Positions 43,533 through 52,575 of a stretch of 64,000 nt of DNA are shown here, one piece after another (position 1 is the first letter of the stretch; every line of letters begins with the position of its first letter). Below the pieces are notes generated by a model. That model was given only the letters and a program-made list of their open reading frames with translations, had not been told where the DNA came from and ran no database searches. This DNA comes from Luteibaculum oceani. Lineage in GTDB: Bacteria; Bacteroidota; Bacteroidia; Flavobacteriales_D; Luteibaculaceae. The translations under genes were made by a program, and so were the position numbers. The stretch is taken from contig NZ_VORB01000010.1 of NCBI RefSeq assembly GCF_007995015.1, positions 62,001 through 126,000 on the forward strand. The letters are read 5' to 3'.

Positions 43533-44562
43533 TAGTTTTGACATCAATGGCGTGGGAATTCCGAACGGACAATACTTCGGATTTCCATTTTCATTGGATG
43601 AAGCTGATTTAGTTTATTTATCCATACCATGGGATGCCACAACTAGCTATGGCAAAGGAACTTCACATGGACCTGAAGCTATTTTAGAAGCTTCCACCCA
43701 ACTCGATTTTTTTGACCCCTGCGTACCCAAAGCATGGAATTATAAAAGAGCAACTATCCCGGTAGATCAGGATATTGCTGTTAAAAATGCTGAGGCCAGG
43801 AAATGGGCTAAAATGGTTAGTGATAGTCATTGTGGAGAAACACCTCTGGACGCTGATGTGGTTGAGAAATTAACTGGAAAGGTTAATAGCGCCTGTACAG
43901 AACTCAATAACTATGTTTATCAAGAAGCAAAACGCTGGTTAAACAAAAACAAATGGATAGGATTAGTGGGTGGCGATCATGGAGCGCCATTAGGCTTGAT
44001 GAAAGCGGTTGCTGAGGTTTATCCAGGAGTTGGAATTCTTCAAATCGACGCCCACGCTGATCTTCGCAATTCGTACGAAGGATTTACCTACTCACATGCT
44101 AGCATTATGTATAATGCGCTGCAACTTAAGGGTATCGCGAACTTAACTCAGGTAGGTATAAGAGATCTAAGCCCACAAGAAGCAGCCAGAATCGATGAAG
44201 ACGGTAGAATTAGAACCTTTTTCGATTGGGATCTGAGCGAGCAACAATATCAAGGTAAATTATGGAGCCGCATTTGTGAAGAGATTTCTCGAAGCTTACC
44301 AGAGAATGTTTATATCTCATTCGATATAGACGGTTTAGCGCCTTATCTATCTCCAGACACAGGAACACCAGTCCCTGGAGGGTTAACTTTTAACCAGGTC
44401 TTATATCTGCTGTATTACATAGTAGAAAGCGGCAAGAAAATTGTTGGATTTGACCTATGTGAAGTGGCTCCAGAAGAAAATGGGGAATGGAACGCAAATG
44501 TTGGAGCAAGAATACTATATCGACTAAGCAACCTTCTTTTCTTATCTCAAAATTTCGGATAA
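43525..44562 (+). CDS. Agmatinase/arginase-family ureohydrolase, probably SpeB
   Basis: 345 residues. The binuclear manganese ligands are in the family motifs [17 protein letters not shown] and SFDIDGLAP; the last usually reads GLDP, here GLAP, while the two metal-binding aspartates remain. [11 protein letters not shown] follows. Position and overlap with the SpeD-SpeE fusion point to agmatinase, which releases putrescine for that enzyme; arginase activity is not excluded. An insertion of about 40 residues after residue 75 makes it longer than E. coli SpeB (306). No speA is present in the window. Confidence 0.85.
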   Translation: MNNSFDINGVGIPNGQYFGFPFSLDEADLVYLSIPWDATTSYGKGTSHGPEAILEASTQLDFFDPCVPKAWNYKRATIPVDQDIAVKNAEARKWAKMVSDSHCGETPLDADVVEKLTGKVNSACTELNNYVYQEAKRWLNKNKWIGLVGGDHGAPLGLMKAVAEVYPGVGILQIDAHADLRNSYEGFTYSHASIMYNALQLKGIANLTQVGIRDLSPQEAARIDEDGRIRTFFDWDLSEQQYQGKLWSRICEEISRSLPENVYISFDIDGLAPYLSPDTGTPVPGGLTFNQVLYLLYYIVESGKKIVGFDLCEVAPEENGEWNANVGARILYRLSNLLFLSQNFG

Positions 44563-44585
44563 CTATTATTTGGAATCCTAATAGC

Positions 44586-44620
44586 AAAGCCTGTTCATCT
44601 CATTGAACGGGCTTTTTTTT
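44586..44620 (+). terminator. Terminator of the polyamine operon
   Basis: 12-bp stem AAAGCCTGTTCA/TGAACGGGCTTT with one G.U pair, a 6-nt loop and a run of T. Confidence 0.9.
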
Positions 44621-45090
44621 TAACCTACCCCAAAAAACACTTTCCACACCCGTTTTAAATTGGTATATCTCTAGAGTGGTATATATATGTGCTCATATTT
44701 ACATTATATGACAAATTAAAAACCGCACATTTTACATTTAACCAAATTTAATTAAATTCAAACTTTAGGTTTTCAATAATAGGTGTTCGTAAAATTTAAT
44801 TTAATAATGACTTCATATCTAAACTTAATTATATAATCTACCGTCATTAGTACAAGCCTTGCATTTAAACCCAAAAATTTGCGCTCATTTTTTTCTTAGC
44901 CTACAAGGTGGAAAATATCCTTCATTTCAGAATTGAACAATACTACCCTAATAAAATCAAGCTTTTTCAACAAATTTTTCATTAGCCTTTTTCAGCCGTC
45001 CAATTTTAAACTTTTCATTTTTCATCGTTCAGGCGCCGCTAAGCCGATTTTCACGTCATCTTGTCGATTTAAATCGAACAAACACCCGAT
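44621..45090. other. AT-rich intergenic region upstream of the first giant adhesin
   Basis: About 470 bp with no ORF of coding character and no RNA gene that I recognise. The notable element is a 14-bp perfect palindrome, TCGATTTAAATCGA (45064-45077), 13 bp before the ATG of the adhesin gene, placed where an operator or leader hairpin would act. No exact TAnnTTTG promoter was found. Confidence 0.5.
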
Positions 45091-48000
45091 ATGACGGCAA
45101 CTCTTCGCTATTTACTTTGCGGAATTCTAGTAGGATTTTCCGCAATAGCATACGGTCAAGGACTTACATGCGCTACCGCTGTTACTATTAACAACGTCCC
45201 CTACTCCACGCCCTTTCTTCAAAATGAAACGACTTGTGGAAAAGGAAATAACTACAACCGAGAAGATCGATGTGGTAACATATATATGGATGACGAAGAA
45301 TTCATGTACGAATTCACGCCAAATGCTGACATGTGCGTTACGGCTACGGTAAACCCAGTTTTAACTGGGATAGGAGCCGATGCTCCCATCGCGCTTTTTA
45401 TCACCGAAGGTTGTCCAGATGACTTGAATGGTAAATGTATTGCTCAATTCACCAACCCCGACAACGCCAACAATACACCCAAACCGGCCACCCTTGAGAA
45501 TATTAATCTTAAAGCTGGAAAAACTTATTATTTCCAGGTTACCGCTAGGAGTGAGTGTTTCGATTTTACTTTTAGCCTTAATCAAGGCAACAATTGTCAA
45601 CCAGATCCTGTGGGCTACAATTGCGAGACTGCCCAGGAAATCACTTCCCTACCCTTTGACACCACAGGCGCGAGTAACTGTAACCGAAAATCGTTTATAA
45701 AAGAAGGAAATGACTGTTATTCCACACTATATAATGACGAAGCGTCTTACCTTTATAAATACACCCCCAAACAAAAGGAATGTATTAAAATAACGGGATC
45801 ACAATCTGGTTCCACTGGTAGAATTACCATGCACGAAGACCAGTGCCCAACTTACTCAGACACCACTTGTAAATGGACGGATTATTGGTACGGCTCCACC
45901 TACGTTGAATACCTCACGCTTGACTCTGGAAAAACCTACTATTTCCAAGTATCATCTCGGTCACCATGTATGACCTACAACCTAAACATCTCCACTGTGG
46001 ATGGGAAAGGAAAGACTTGTTCCGACGCCATAAAAATAGAACCTACCAATAATTATTTCGAAAAACTAGACCTTACCACAAGGTGTATGGGAGATGACAT
46101 CTCCGTGGAGCCAAAATGTATTAACAGTTCGAGATACAGCTCCTTCAACGAAGTGGTATTTAAATATGAATCCGACGGAAATGAATGTATTTCTGCAGCG
46201 GCGTTTAATGTAAGCGGCTATTATTTAAATTTATCCATGTACAAAGGTTGTCCTAGTGCAACCAATCCTACCCATCTAGCTGATGGCTGCTCAAGATGGC
46301 CAGACTATACTGCTGGAATAGAGTACACAATTGTCGATCCTGGTACCTATTACTTTATAGCAAGTAGTTATACATATACTTCTCCTTGGTCAGGAACCAC
46401 CTACGAATACGATCGCGATTTTGATTTTAGATTCTCTACCGCTAAGCTCGACCCAACCGGTATAAACTGCTCAACTCCTGATGCCCTTCCCTCTAAGACT
46501 AACGTTAAAAAACAGGGAATTTCAGTACAGTGTAAAGAAGATGATTATGATCCTTCTGACGCTTGTGGTATTCCTTTAATTGGTGGTGCGGATTACGTTT
46601 TCACCTATACCCCACCACAAGATTTTTGCGGAACCATAGTGGGTAGAAATGTGAATGGTACTGGTGGATTGATGCTATTTGATAAGTGTCCAGATGCTAG
46701 TAATGACGAATCTAGCTGTAAGGGTGCAGTTGCCTGTGAAGTAGCCTGCGATTCCATCTATATGGATGTTACCTTTAAGGGTGGGAAAACCTATTACATT
46801 GTTGGTGCTGCCACCACTGGAAGCTTCTTTAGCTTTGACATTGAAATTAGAAAGCGCTATAACACCCCCAATGGATGTAAAGCTGCCGATCCAAACTGTC
46901 CAGACCCAAATGATTGTGACGATTGTTTAAATGCCGATTTCGAAACAGGTAACTTCCAAAACTGGAAGGGTTGGACAGGTAGATACGGTACCCCCAAACA
47001 AACTCCGGGACTGGATACCACATACACCAACGACCCTCTTTCAAGACACACACTCATGAATGCGGGTGGATACGATCCAGTTGTAGGTCAAAATAAATTG
47101 AGAACCACTGGTCCCATTGGGGAGCGTTATGCTGCAAGAATTGGAAACCGAAACTCTGGATATCAAGCAGATGTTCTGTATTACGAATTTACCGTAACCC
47201 CAGAAACAAAAAACTTCTTCTACTACTACGCTGTAGTATTTAACGACCCGAGCCATAACGTTAATCAACAACCTTTCTTTGGTGTAGAAATGGTAGCCAT
47301 TGATGATAATGGTATTGAAACAGAAATTCAATGTGCGGCCTACGAAGTAAGAGCCGATCCTAATGACCCAACCTTCCAGGAGACTTACGACCACGTAAGA
47401 AATTCCACCTCTACCACCATTAGATGGAAAGATTGGACCCTAGTTACGGTACCATTAGATAATTTTATGGGGCAGGATGTCCGTATTGAATTTACAACTA
47501 AGGATTGCGATCAAGGTGGACACTACGGATATGCTTATATCGATGCCTTCTGTGGAGATATTGAAATGTTGACCAATACTGGTAAATACGCTATTTGTCC
47601 AGGAGAATCCTTAACGCTAACTGCTCCAGATGGATTTGCTTCTTACCAGTGGTCTACCGGTTCTACGGAAAGATCGATAACCGTAAATACCCCTGGAAAT
47701 TACACGGTAATCCTTACTCCGTTCGGTCAAAACCCACTATTAAACTGCCAGGTAACCCTAGAGCAAGAAGTAACCATGTCCGACCAACCTACTGCAGACT
47801 TTGTCTTCGAAGAAGGTTGTATAGATCAGTTTATCGACTTTGCCGATCAGTCTCTTGGCTCTCCATCCTTCCCCATTGAATCGTGGAGCTGGAACTTCGG
47901 TGATGGAACCGGTGAATATCCCGATACCAATAGATATCACGCCTTCCCCGGCCCTGGAACATATGATGTGCGTCTTGCCGTTAAAAACACCGGTGGTTGT

Positions 48001-49227
48001 GTGGATACCGTTATCAAGGAAGTTCACATTCCTGACTTCCCTACACTTCCGCCGCTGAACGCTATAGATACCATTGTAATTTGTCAAGGGGATACCACCC
48101 GTTTATTTGCTGAAGATGTTGGAGATGTAACCTACAGCTGGACAGGACCTGGTTTCGGTTCTAGCGATAGAACACCTCTGGTGAATATCGTTGGATTACA
48201 AAACGAAGGAGAATACATTATCGAAGCCATTCTTAAAGCCGATACCTGTGTTAAAGGGTACGATACCACCTACATTGATGTGGTGCCGCTTCCTACATAC
48301 GAAATCAAAGACGATACCAATAAGTGTTTCCTAGATCGTAGACTGAAGTTATTCGCCTCAGGTGGTGAAGATGAGTTCTCTTACTCGTGGACGCCAGCGA
48401 ATATCTTCGATGATCCTTCAGTACAATTCCCTTGGGCTGAACCCGATTCTACCACTGAGATATTTGTACACACCACGCACACCTACTGTCCAGACTCTAC
48501 CATGTCGATGATATTAACCATCGATTACTACGAAGAAATGCTAGAGCTGGTAGATGAAATTACCGTGTGTGAAGGCGATAGCATCATCATTATTCCTGAT
48601 GCTGGTAAACCAATCGAATATCTTGTTTGGGAAACTCCCGATGGATACACCTACGATGGTGAAGAAATCATTCATCCTAAAGCTTCCGATTCCTTAGGCG
48701 GATACTATTACGTAACCGCATACCTAGACGATGGCCCTATGTACTGTCAGTACGCTTACGATTCGGTGAAAGTGAATGTAATCCCTGCACCAGATGCACA
48801 AATCACTCCTGAAAGTGCTAGAAACTGTGTGGGTGACTCGGTTGAGTTTACCGCACAAAACCCTATGCTAAACATGGTGTGGACCAATGCCGATGGAGAT
48901 ACCGTAGCTTACGGTCCTTCCGCTAAAGTATTGGTGAACGATGAGTACTACTATGTTACGTACCATAATGAAACGGGTTGTTACAATAGAGATTCTGTAT
49001 TCGCCGATGAGTACACCATGGTAAAACCCGATATTGGAAAAGACAGAACGCTTTGTCTGGGAGATAGCTATAAAATTCCTATCAAAAACAGAAACAAACT
49101 GCTAGACGACTACAGATATTACTGGAATACCGGTGAAGAAATAGAACGCATTACCGTTACCCAAACTGGAGAATACATCCTTTATGTAGAACAATGCGGG
49201 TGTGTATCTAGCGATACGGTATTTTAA
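45091..49227 (+). CDS. Giant secreted adhesin-like protein A, 5' part, ended by an in-frame TAA
   Basis: 1378 residues to the stop. Signal peptide (1-23), then four cysteine-containing beta domains of about 140 residues (roughly 25-160, 170-305, 313-455, 460-595) sharing a CxxA...LPY...YYFxV pattern. A Cys/Asp-rich linker (ADPNCPDPNDCDDC) leads to a lectin/jelly-roll-like region (about 615-825), a PKD domain (WSWNFGDGTGEYPD, about 920-985) and Ig-like repeats. The paralogue at 52576 continues without interruption; here GTA is TAA at 49225-49227. Downstream codons stay in frame to 51879, so this is one gene split by a nonsense codon. Confidence 0.85.
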   Translation: MTATLRYLLCGILVGFSAIAYGQGLTCATAVTINNVPYSTPFLQNETTCGKGNNYNREDRCGNIYMDDEEFMYEFTPNADMCVTATVNPVLTGIGADAPIALFITEGCPDDLNGKCIAQFTNPDNANNTPKPATLENINLKAGKTYYFQVTARSECFDFTFSLNQGNNCQPDPVGYNCETAQEITSLPFDTTGASNCNRKSFIKEGNDCYSTLYNDEASYLYKYTPKQKECIKITGSQSGSTGRITMHEDQCPTYSDTTCKWTDYWYGSTYVEYLTLDSGKTYYFQVSSRSPCMTYNLNISTVDGKGKTCSDAIKIEPTNNYFEKLDLTTRCMGDDISVEPKCINSSRYSSFNEVVFKYESDGNECISAAAFNVSGYYLNLSMYKGCPSATNPTHLADGCSRWPDYTAGIEYTIVDPGTYYFIASSYTYTSPWSGTTYEYDRDFDFRFSTAKLDPTGINCSTPDALPSKTNVKKQGISVQCKEDDYDPSDACGIPLIGGADYVFTYTPPQDFCGTIVGRNVNGTGGLMLFDKCPDASNDESSCKGAVACEVACDSIYMDVTFKGGKTYYIVGAATTGSFFSFDIEIRKRYNTPNGCKAADPNCPDPNDCDDCLNADFETGNFQNWKGWTGRYGTPKQTPGLDTTYTNDPLSRHTLMNAGGYDPVVGQNKLRTTGPIGERYAARIGNRNSGYQADVLYYEFTVTPETKNFFYYYAVVFNDPSHNVNQQPFFGVEMVAIDDNGIETEIQCAAYEVRADPNDPTFQETYDHVRNSTSTTIRWKDWTLVTVPLDNFMGQDVRIEFTTKDCDQGGHYGYAYIDAFCGDIEMLTNTGKYAICPGESLTLTAPDGFASYQWSTGSTERSITVNTPGNYTVILTPFGQNPLLNCQVTLEQEVTMSDQPTADFVFEEGCIDQFIDFADQSLGSPSFPIESWSWNFGDGTGEYPDTNRYHAFPGPGTYDVRLAVKNTGGCVDTVIKEVHIPDFPTLPPLNAIDTIVICQGDTTRLFAEDVGDVTYSWTGPGFGSSDRTPLVNIVGLQNEGEYIIEAILKADTCVKGYDTTYIDVVPLPTYEIKDDTNKCFLDRRLKLFASGGEDEFSYSWTPANIFDDPSVQFPWAEPDSTTEIFVHTTHTYCPDSTMSMILTIDYYEEMLELVDEITVCEGDSIIIIPDAGKPIEYLVWETPDGYTYDGEEIIHPKASDSLGGYYYVTAYLDDGPMYCQYAYDSVKVNVIPAPDAQITPESARNCVGDSVEFTAQNPMLNMVWTNADGDTVAYGPSAKVLVNDEYYYVTYHNETGCYNRDSVFADEYTMVKPDIGKDRTLCLGDSYKIPIKNRNKLLDDYRYYWNTGEEIERITVTQTGEYILYVEQCGCVSSDTVF

Positions 49228-49994
49228 ACCTACCAAGACCCTGCAGCATTTACCATGGGCAACGATACCCTACTTTGTCAGGGAGACAGCCTTACCTTCG
49301 ACTTTACCGATATGGGTGAAGAAATCTTCTGGAATGACGGAAGCGATGATTGGGTAAGAACTGTTTATTATCCTTCTGGTACTTACTCAGTAACCATCAT
49401 CTCTGGTGCTTGTCAGCTGGAGGATGAAATCAACGTGAACTTCGAGCAGTTGATTCCAACACAGCTGCCTAATGATACTTCTATTTGTTTGGGTGAGTCG
49501 GTTGCGCTTACTGCAAGTCCTTCTGGACAGAACTACAACTGGTTCGATAACGGAACGCTTATCAACACTACTCCAAACATTATTGTAACCGAAGCTGGAA
49601 ACCACAACATCATTCTTGAGTCGTACACCAACGTATGTCGCGATAGCGATACCATGCTCGTGAGTGTACTTTCTCCCGATGCATTGAACTTCCCAGATGC
49701 ACACATCTGTGAAACCGATTCCTTCTTCGTAGATGCCTCTATCCCCTACCAAGGTGCTTCCTACACCTGGGGTGATGGATATAACGGCGCTACCCGTTGG
49801 ATCGCCAATGCCAGAGAATACACCATTGAAATTGTAGCGGGTCCTTGTATCATTAACGATACCCTACAGCTTACCCACGATGTTGTACCTACTTTCTCTA
49901 TTGGTGCCGATCAAACCATTTGTGAGGACAGTCAAACTACCCTTGTAGCTGACAACACCTCTTGGCCTAGCTACCAATGGGAAGATGGAACTTC
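48403..49994 (+). repeat. 1.59-kb tract shared with the paralogous gene (55891-57482)
   Basis: By eye the two copies (constant offset 7488) are identical over this tract except for four bases at 49196, 49225, 49226 and 49232. Outside it, differences appear on both sides (first at 48402 and 49995) and increase outwards, especially towards the 5' half. This is the pattern expected from gene conversion. Confidence 0.85.
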
Positions 49995-51879
49995 AGGACC
50001 TACTAACACGGTGAACACCGCAGGTGAACACATCTTAGTAGCAACCAACGGACTGTGTTCGTTCGCCGATACCATGACCCTATTCCTAGACACCATCCCT
50101 ACTTTTGATCTAGGACCTGACTTTAGTATCTGTGAAACCGACGATAGTGTAATTACTACGGGTATTAACAATCCAGCCATTACCCACCTTTGGAGTACTG
50201 GAGATACTGGACCAGCTATTACCATTAAAAATGCTGGTAATTACTCGGTTACCGCTACCAACGGTCTGTGTTCTTATACCGATGACCTTAACCTTGGTGT
50301 ACAACCGCTTCCTGGGGTAGATCTAGGACAAGACAAAGTACTTTGCCTTGGCGATGCACTTACCATTGGATTTACTGCTCCTAACGCTACCTATAGCTGG
50401 AATACAGGTGAAACCACCGATTCTATCATGGTAACCTCTACCGATACCTATATCCTTACCGTTACACAACAACTTTGTGTGGAGTCGGATGAAATCAACG
50501 TGCAGTTCGATGAGCTTAAAAAGCCTAACCTAGGCGAAGACATCGTGCAGTGTAACGGAATCGATGCAGTACTTGACGCAAATACCGTAGCACAGACTTA
50601 CGAGTGGTACCGAAACGGAAACTTAATCTCGGGTGAAAACAACCGCAGCATTAACATTACCGCTCCAGGATTATACTCCGTAAAAGCTATACAAGGTACT
50701 TGTTCGGATACCGATGAAATCCAAGTGAGCATACAAACACCGCACACCCTGACTTTATCGCAAGACAGCTTGCTTTGTCAAGGTGAAGAATACCTGCTTA
50801 GCACCAGTACCAATGCGCAAAACCCACAATACCTGTGGAATACTGGAGAAACCTCCGATCAAATTCAGGTGAGTGGTACCGGCGTATACTCAGTTACCGT
50901 TATCGATGGTGTGTGTGCTGTTACAGAAAGCGCAGATGTAATTTTTGTTCCTCACCCCTACATCGACCTACAACCTGGTGCTACCATCTGTGAAATCGAT
51001 TCGGTTACTATCGGAGACTTCTTCGAAAAAGACCAACTCGATACCAACAAAACCCAGTACAACTGGAATACAGGACAGGATACGGCAATCATTACCGTGA
51101 GACTTGCTGGTCAATACGTGGAAACCGCTAAAATCGAACACTGTTTCAATACCGACTACTTCGATCTTAAAGTGGTAGATATGCCAATTACCAACATGAC
51201 TCCTCCGGTGGTAACTTGTGCTAACGAGTTAGTGCCGATCTCTACAGGACTTCCTGGATTAACCACTACATGGAACATGGGAGCAGGCGCAGGACATTCT
51301 ATTGTACCAAGAGAATCTGGAATTTATGTGGCAACCATAACAGACGGACCTTGTGTAATTAAAGACACCGTTTGGGTTACCATTAACAACATCCCTGATG
51401 AGGAAGTCCCAGATATCTACGTTTGTCCTAAAGACAGTGCACAACTTATGGTAACTACAGAAAATGCTAGAGCAATCTGGAATGGTGTAGAAACCAACCC
51501 TATTACTGTGTATCCTAAAGACAAGTTTATCCTTGAAATCTACAACGAACACGGTTGTAGATCGGAACAAACCGTTATGGTGTTTGAGGATAAGGACTGC
51601 TTTGACGACCTATACATTCCAAACGTGTTTACGCCAAACAATGATGGAGTAAATGAAACATTTAGAATATCCATGTCTGAGAAGATTATATTCCAAAGCT
51701 TTGAAGTGTACAACCGTTGGGGTGAATTAATTTACAGCTGCGAAGGTGAATACAAAGAGTGGGATGGTAAATATCGAGGGGATGATGTAATGACTGGCAC
51801 TTATGCTTATCGATTCACCTACTTAGATCAATATGATATTCCGCACACTAAAGCAGGAAGTATTACTATATACAAGTAA
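49255..51879 (+). CDS. Giant adhesin-like protein A, 3' part with gliding-associated C-terminal domain
   Basis: 874 residues from the first ATG after the stop; the open frame really begins at 49228, directly after the TAA. It has no signal peptide, so translated alone it could not be exported. It consists of about ten Ig-like repeats with the pattern LCxGD...Y.WNTGET...Y.V and a CHU_C domain at the end (FIPNVFTPN-type motif: LYIPNVFTPNNDGVNETF, then YNRWGELIYSC). Apart from the stop, the frame shows no further lesion, so either the loss is recent or the stop is a sequencing or assembly error. Confidence 0.75.
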   Translation: MGNDTLLCQGDSLTFDFTDMGEEIFWNDGSDDWVRTVYYPSGTYSVTIISGACQLEDEINVNFEQLIPTQLPNDTSICLGESVALTASPSGQNYNWFDNGTLINTTPNIIVTEAGNHNIILESYTNVCRDSDTMLVSVLSPDALNFPDAHICETDSFFVDASIPYQGASYTWGDGYNGATRWIANAREYTIEIVAGPCIINDTLQLTHDVVPTFSIGADQTICEDSQTTLVADNTSWPSYQWEDGTSGPTNTVNTAGEHILVATNGLCSFADTMTLFLDTIPTFDLGPDFSICETDDSVITTGINNPAITHLWSTGDTGPAITIKNAGNYSVTATNGLCSYTDDLNLGVQPLPGVDLGQDKVLCLGDALTIGFTAPNATYSWNTGETTDSIMVTSTDTYILTVTQQLCVESDEINVQFDELKKPNLGEDIVQCNGIDAVLDANTVAQTYEWYRNGNLISGENNRSINITAPGLYSVKAIQGTCSDTDEIQVSIQTPHTLTLSQDSLLCQGEEYLLSTSTNAQNPQYLWNTGETSDQIQVSGTGVYSVTVIDGVCAVTESADVIFVPHPYIDLQPGATICEIDSVTIGDFFEKDQLDTNKTQYNWNTGQDTAIITVRLAGQYVETAKIEHCFNTDYFDLKVVDMPITNMTPPVVTCANELVPISTGLPGLTTTWNMGAGAGHSIVPRESGIYVATITDGPCVIKDTVWVTINNIPDEEVPDIYVCPKDSAQLMVTTENARAIWNGVETNPITVYPKDKFILEIYNEHGCRSEQTVMVFEDKDCFDDLYIPNVFTPNNDGVNETFRISMSEKIIFQSFEVYNRWGELIYSCEGEYKEWDGKYRGDDVMTGTYAYRFTYLDQYDIPHTKAGSITIYK

Positions 51880-51907
51880 CATAACAACTACCCTACACGT
51901 ATAACCG

Positions 51908-51942
51908 AAAAGGGTTCTCATTAATTTGAGAACCCTTTTTTT
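51908..51942 (+). terminator. Terminator of giant adhesin A
   Basis: 13-bp stem AAAAGGGTTCTCA/TGAGAACCCTTTT with a 6-nt loop, then T. The terminator behind the paralogue (59392-59428) is recognisably the same element, so the duplication extended past the stop codon. Confidence 0.9.
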
Positions 51943-52575
51943 ATTAGCCCATTACTTAACCACAAACCCAGTAATTATTCCTTTACCCAGCTTCACTAAT
52001 CTTGCCCTATACTATTTCTGCAAAACCAGACCGCACGGTGAAACAATAAAAAAGCCATTACCAAATAAACTATTGCCAAAAAACGACTATTAAGAATTTA
52101 AAGACATGGATTGGGAGCAAATAGCATTTAACCTACCTTATAAACTGACATATCTACATCTAACAACTTATTATTCTGCGCTTAACTTTTATTACAAACA
52201 TTCATTTCGTTCAATCACCTAAAATTTAAGGCTTAGGATTTCAATTTATACCCCCGGTAAAAAATGATTTAAAAACACCCTATGATTTCCGTATTAAATT
52301 AAACTATACCAACTTTAAAAACCAATCTCTACCCAAACTACAGTTTAATTGCATCTATAAATTCGAAGAAAAAAAATTGGCAACCCTAAAAGCACATTTA
52401 ATACCAATGGCTACACATCTCCCTTGTAGCTTATTAATGCGGGATAATTAAAAAGGAAAGAAATTCTATCAGACCTCCAAGTTTTACTAATTCCTTTATC
52501 GAGTAAAGGCATACTCAAGACAACCAAAAACGTCAGTTTAACGAAAAGTAAAGCAGAACTATATTGTTTACCAGT
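51943..52575. other. Long AT-rich intergenic region between the two giant genes
   Basis: About 630 bp with no convincing gene. A 38-codon ORF (52106-52222) has no supporting features. A short inverted repeat, GAGTA/TACTC, lies at about 52501-52516. Like the 5' gap of the first giant gene it is unusually long for this genome segment, which suggests a long leader or multiple regulatory sites. Confidence 0.4.

Noticed and set aside
49387-49752. Minus-strand ORF of 121 codons, identical to one at 56875-57240
   Set aside because: Identity comes from the conversion tract on the plus strand; it is the antisense shadow of the Ig-repeat coding sequence.
52106-52222. 38-codon ORF in the gap between the giant adhesins
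   Set aside because: No leader, terminator or recognisable composition; an ORF of this size is expected by chance in AT-rich DNA.
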